From contig CAJOPV010000128.1 in NCBI GenBank assembly GCA_905236495.1, positions 1-16,658 of the forward strand: a stretch of DNA of 16,658 nt, in the 5' to 3' direction. The notes under the pieces were generated by a model that saw only the letters and a program-made list of their open reading frames with translations, was not told the origin of the DNA and searched no databases. The position numbers and the translations under genes were made by a program. Positions 13,664 to 16,658 of the stretch are shown one piece after another. The stretch's first letter is position 1; each line of letters begins with the position of its first letter. Origin of the DNA: an uncultured Christensenellaceae bacterium. Its GTDB lineage: Bacteria > Bacillota > Clostridia > Christensenellales > Aristaeellaceae.

Positions 13664-14426
13664 AAGCGTTTTCTCCCCTTTCAAAGCCGTATTCCACCCG
13701 CGTCAGCTCCAGGCCCTTTGCCGGGGCGGTGATCCCCAGGTCCAGCCGGTTTTTGCTTGCGATGGCCCGGGATATGCAGTCCTCCGGCAGCTTTCCGTGG
13801 CCCACGTCGATGAGGGTGCCCGCGATGATCCGCACCATGTTGTACAAGAACCCGTCGCCGTGCACCCGAATCGTCAGCTCGTCTCCTGTCCTGACGAGGG
13901 AAAAGCGGTCGATGGTGCGCACGGTGGTCTTGGCCTGGCCTCCGGCGGCGGCGAAGGCGGCAAAATCGTGGGTGCCGAGCAGCTGCTCCCCGCACCTGCG
14001 CATCCTTTCATCGTCCAGGCGCAGGGGCACGTGGGCTGTCATGCGGTGAAACAGGGCGTCGGGGTGCGCCGCGTTGTGGATGCGGTAGGCGTACCATTTT
14101 CCCGCCGCCATGAAGCGGGCGTGGAAATCGGGGGCCACCTCCATGCCCTTCGTCACCCGGATATCCTCCGGCAAAAATCGGTTCAGCACGAAGGGATATT
14201 TTTCCGCCGGAATGGAGGCGGCGGTATCAAAATGCGCCCGCTGGCCCCGGGCGTGCACCCCCGCGTCGGTGCGGCTGGCTCCCGTCACCCGGGCGAAGGC
14301 CCCCGTAGCCTTTCGGAGCGCCTCCTCCAGCGCCGCCTGAATGCTGGGCCCGTTGTCCTGATACTGCCAGCCGCAGTAGTCCGTGCCGTCGTATCCCACC
14401 GTCAGCAAAATGCGTTTTTCGTTCAT
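13632..14426 (-). CDS. truA: tRNA pseudouridine(38-40) synthase TruA
   Basis: A 264-residue pseudouridine synthase that converts U38-U40 in the anticodon stem-loop of many tRNAs. Visible are the N-terminal LTVGYDGTDYCGWQYQ (8-23), the catalytic Asp54 in GASRTDAGVHARGQ (49-62), the HARFMAAGKWYAYRI region, AAFAAAGGQAKTTVRTI and the C-terminal FLYNMVRIIAGTLIDVG. The end is about 16 residues longer than the usual ...VEYG terminus, and this tail overlaps the next gene. GGAGGG lies 7 bases before ATG 14426; the frame is open farther upstream, but the promoter lies there. Confidence 0.97.
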   Translation of the reverse strand: MNEKRILLTVGYDGTDYCGWQYQDNGPSIQAALEEALRKATGAFARVTGASRTDAGVHARGQRAHFDTAASIPAEKYPFVLNRFLPEDIRVTKGMEVAPDFHARFMAAGKWYAYRIHNAAHPDALFHRMTAHVPLRLDDERMRRCGEQLLGTHDFAAFAAAGGQAKTTVRTIDRFSLVRTGDELTIRVHGDGFLYNMVRIIAGTLIDVGHGKLPEDCISRAIASKNRLDLGITAPAKGLELTRVEYGFERGENAYDPGYPDGAF

Positions 14427-14447
14427 GCCGTTTCCCTCCGCGCTCCT

Positions 14448-14476
14448 ATCATACCTTTTTTGCGCGGCAGAATCAA
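14448..14476 (-). promoter_or_regulatory. Sigma-A promoter of truA
   Basis: On the minus strand TTGATT (14471-14476), a 17-base spacer and TATGAT (14448-14453) lie 22 bases upstream of the truA ATG. Both hexamers are near consensus (4 of 6 and 5 of 6). It points away from the phage-like genes. Confidence 0.75.
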
Positions 14477-14584
14477 GCCTTCCTTCCCGATCTTCTTTCT
14501 GACCGCCCCAATCAAAATCCGTCTCCATCCTGTCAGGTCGCGTCAGTCCCTCCGGCGGTAGGATAGCCTTGTCCCAAGGAGGTG

Positions 14585-14797
14585 ATGTACGCGAAAAGAA
14601 AAGCCCCAACGGTGAGCGACATGGCCCGGGAGGCGGCGGCCCGGGCGCTGGAAAGGCTCATTTCCCTCCTCCAGGACCCCGAAACGTCCAACGGGGACGT
14701 GCTCAAGGCAAGTCAGCTTGTTTTTGAGCGCATCTATACCGGCGCGTCCCAGCAAGCGCCGGCAGGGGATTACGACATCATCGTAAAGGAGGAATGA
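14585..14797 (+). CDS. Small phage terminase-like subunit (putative)
   Basis: A 70-residue protein just ahead of, and coupled by ATGA to, the large terminase; that position is where small terminase subunits sit. The sequence is mostly helical, with AREAAARALERLISLLQD, NGDVLKASQLVFERIYTGA and an acidic end DYDIIVKEE. It is shorter than most small terminases, and no full helix-turn-helix is obvious. A complete ribosome site AAGGAGGTGAT (14576-14586) runs into the ATG itself, leaving only 2 bases between GGAGG and the start. GTG 14582 is less likely, and GTG 14612 or ATG 14621 downstream have weak sites. The role is inferred mainly from context. Confidence 0.6.
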   Translation: MYAKRKAPTVSDMAREAAARALERLISLLQDPETSNGDVLKASQLVFERIYTGASQQAPAGDYDIIVKEE

Positions 14798-14799
14798 CC

Positions 14800-16044
14800 G
14801 TGCCGCGCATCACCCTTCGCGGCGATTTCATCAACAAGGCCTATAAGCCCCACCTGCAAAACACCCACCGCTACCAGATCTTCTTCGGCGGCGCAGGCAG
14901 CGGGAAAAGCGTTTTTCTCGCCACCCGCTGCGTGCTGGACGCCCTCTCCGGGCGAAACACCCTGGTGGTGCGCCAGGTGGCGCGCACGCTGAAATCCAGC
15001 TGCTGGAACGAGATCCTCAAGGCCATCCGCCGGCTGGATCTTTCTCCCCTTTTCACCGTCAGCAAAACGGATCACACCGTCACCGCCCGCAACAACGGGG
15101 CCCAAATCCTCTTTGCCGGGCTGGACGACGTGGAAAAGATCAAATCCTTGACCCCGATCAGGGGCGTCCTGACGGATATCTGGATGGAGGAAGCCACCGA
15201 ATGCGCCTACCCGGATTTCAAGCAATTGGATAAGCGTCTCCGGGGCCTGAGCCGCCACCCCAAGCGCCTCACCCTCTCCTTCAATCCCGTCTCCCGGGAC
15301 CATTGGATCTTCAAGGAGTTTTTCTCCCTCTGGCGGGAGGGGAAAAGCTACGCGGAGGATGAGCGCGTATCCATCCTCAAGACCACCTACAAGGATAACC
15401 GCTTCCTCACCCCTTCCGACCGCCTGGCCCTGGAGCAGGAGAAAAACCCTTACTTTTACCAGGTCTATACCCTGGGCAATTGGGGGGTATCCGCCCCGGT
15501 GATCTTTACCAACTGGCACGTGGAGAGCCTGCCCGATCCCGTCCCCGGAGAGACCCGCATGGGCCTGGATTTCGGCTTTGCCGCCGATCCCTGCGGCTTC
15601 CTTTTGCTTCGCTACGACCGCAAAAGCCGCACCGTCCGGGTGATGGAGGAAATGCTGGAACGGGGCCTTACCAACATGGATCTTGCGCAGCGCCTGCGGC
15701 ACTATGCCGCCCTGGGGCCTATCGCCTGCGACAGCGCCGAGCCCAAGTCCATTGCGGAGCTTCGCGCCCTGGGCATTCCCGCCTATCCCGTCCGCAAGGG
15801 GCCGGACAGCATCCTTCACGGCATCCAATGGCTGCGGCAGCAGCAATTGATCCTGTCCCCCGCCTGCCCGCGCCTTCGGGAGGAGCTCACCGCCTACCAA
15901 TGGCAGCAGGATCGGGACGGGCACCCCCTGCCCCGGCCCCGGGACCGGGACAATCACCTGATCGACGCCCTGCGTTACGCCCTGGAGGAGGAGATGGACC
16001 GCCGCCTGGCCTCCACCGGGGATAAGCGCGCCCTGGGGCTGTAA
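14800..16044 (+). CDS. terL: Phage terminase large subunit, PBSX family
   Basis: The DNA-packaging motor of tailed phages: an ATPase that pumps DNA into the prohead and a nuclease that cuts the concatemer. The product is 414 residues. The ATPase half has Walker A GGAGSGKS (30-37), Walker B LTDIWMEE (124-131) with the catalytic Glu pair, and the coupling motif SFNP (160-163). The RNase H-like nuclease half has its acidic residues at Asp257 (GLDFG), Asp311 (ACDSAEP) and Asp389 (LIDALRYA). All key residues are intact. GTG 14800 is preferred because AAGGAGG lies 7 bases ahead; ATG 14794, overlapping the previous stop, is only 1 base from GGAGG and would add MT before a Val. Confidence 0.95.
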   Translation: MPRITLRGDFINKAYKPHLQNTHRYQIFFGGAGSGKSVFLATRCVLDALSGRNTLVVRQVARTLKSSCWNEILKAIRRLDLSPLFTVSKTDHTVTARNNGAQILFAGLDDVEKIKSLTPIRGVLTDIWMEEATECAYPDFKQLDKRLRGLSRHPKRLTLSFNPVSRDHWIFKEFFSLWREGKSYAEDERVSILKTTYKDNRFLTPSDRLALEQEKNPYFYQVYTLGNWGVSAPVIFTNWHVESLPDPVPGETRMGLDFGFAADPCGFLLLRYDRKSRTVRVMEEMLERGLTNMDLAQRLRHYAALGPIACDSAEPKSIAELRALGIPAYPVRKGPDSILHGIQWLRQQQLILSPACPRLREELTAYQWQQDRDGHPLPRPRDRDNHLIDALRYALEEEMDRRLASTGDKRALGL

Positions 16045-16068
16045 ACGAAAAAGGAGGTTTTACCCGCT

Positions 16069-16658
16069 TTGATTACCCGTGATCGGGCCGTCCTGCGCGC
16101 CGGGCTTTCCGGGAAGCTTTTGCAGGGCTGCCTGAATGAACACCTGCGGAGCACCGAAAAGCTCTCCCGGCTCCATGACGCCTACCTGCTCCGCGCTCCC
16201 GCCGCCCGCCGCCCCCGGGCGGAGGGATTGCCGGACAATCACCTGAGCCACGCCTTCGTGCGCTATATCGTCACCATCGCCTCCTCCTATCTGGCGGGCT
16301 CCGCCGTCAGCTATCAGGGCGACTGCCCCGGGGCGGAAGAGCTGCGAAACGCCTACCGCCAGGCCAACTGCGCCGGGGTGGATATGGAGTTGGCCCGCCA
16401 GGCCTCCCTCTACGGAAAAGGGGTGGAGGTGATCTACGCTGACGCCCAGGCCCGGCCCCGGTCCGCCGCCCTGGATCCCCGCTGCGCCTTCGTGGTCTAT
16501 GCCGACGACGTGAGCTGCGATCCCCTCTTCGGGGTGCATTTCCATCCCCTCACCGACGAGGGCGGCGCCGCCCGGGGGTATGAGGCGGAGGTCTATACCG
16601 CCTCCCAGCGCCTGATCTATCGGGCCGCCGACGCCGCCTCCCTCTTCAAAAACGGTCC
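16069..16658 (+). CDS. Phage portal protein, SPP1 gp6-like, N-terminal part (cut by right edge), TTG start
   Basis: The open frame runs from TTG 16069 off the window edge (196 codons seen; the family usually has 400-500). Portal proteins form the dodecameric ring at the capsid vertex through which the terminase packs DNA. Recognisable are DNHLSHAFVRYIVTIASSYL (56-75) with AGSAVSY following, the typical gp6 stretch, and LARQASLYGKGVEVIYAD (108-125). AAGGAGG (16051-16057) lies 11 bases ahead. The only in-frame start between the terminase stop and the conserved region is this TTG. Position right after the large terminase supports the call. Confidence 0.85.
   Translation, partial: MITRDRAVLRAGLSGKLLQGCLNEHLRSTEKLSRLHDAYLLRAPAARRPRAEGLPDNHLSHAFVRYIVTIASSYLAGSAVSYQGDCPGAEELRNAYRQANCAGVDMELARQASLYGKGVEVIYADAQARPRSAALDPRCAFVVYADDVSCDPLFGVHFHPLTDEGGAARGYEAEVYTASQRLIYRAADAASLFKNG

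Noticed and set aside
14427..14584. Attachment site or integrase remnant between truA and the phage genes
   Set aside because: Only the truA promoter and a ribosome site could be supported; no tRNA-like sequence or long repeat is visible here.

Overview
This 16.7-kb window is GC-rich chromosomal DNA from a spore-forming member of the Firmicutes, most likely a gut-type Clostridia. The basis is a Spo0A-type DNA-binding protein, a tyrosine T-box riboswitch, strong AAGGAGG ribosome binding sites, sigma-A promoters with 17-bp spacers, a nucleoside ABC importer of the BMP/NupOPQ type, and one candidate mother-cell sporulation promoter. No rRNA, tRNA, CRISPR array, insertion sequence or replication origin was seen. 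The species cannot be named from the sequence alone.

Layout. Positions 1-1040 (minus) hold the first 346 codons of glycerol kinase, cut by the window edge. A divergent intergenic region (1041-1441) carries the glpK promoter on one strand and, on the other, a consensus promoter followed by a T-box leader with a UAC (Tyr) specifier. The T-box controls a fold-type I aminotransferase (1442-2632) and tyrosyl-tRNA synthetase (2666-3889). This suggests the aminotransferase makes tyrosine or another aromatic amino acid. After a hairpin-rich gap come a YigZ/IMPACT-family protein and a GNAT acetyltransferase (4107-5213), then a 17-bp perfect palindrome in the gap before the converging minus-strand genes.

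From 5315 to 14426 everything is on the minus strand. Read in the direction of transcription it runs: truA; a small conserved gene of unknown function; a BMP-family nucleoside-binding protein with its own promoter and terminator; the ATPase and two permeases of the importer (nupO, nupP, nupQ); a two-gene ThrE-type exporter coupled by ATGA overlaps to a Spo0A-like regulator with a degraded receiver domain; and a three-LysM protein behind a candidate sigma-K promoter.

From 14585 to the right edge (plus strand) lies the start of a phage DNA-packaging module: a small terminase-like protein, a PBSX-type large terminase, and an SPP1 gp6-type portal protein cut by the window edge. It begins directly beside truA with no integrase or repressor in between.

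The strongest points for a second look are the Spo0A paralogue with a broken phosphorylation site, the tyrosine T-box over an aminotransferase, the sigma-K-like promoter on the LysM gene, the competing RNA structures just before the SD-less yigZ start, and the BMP protein without a canonical lipobox.
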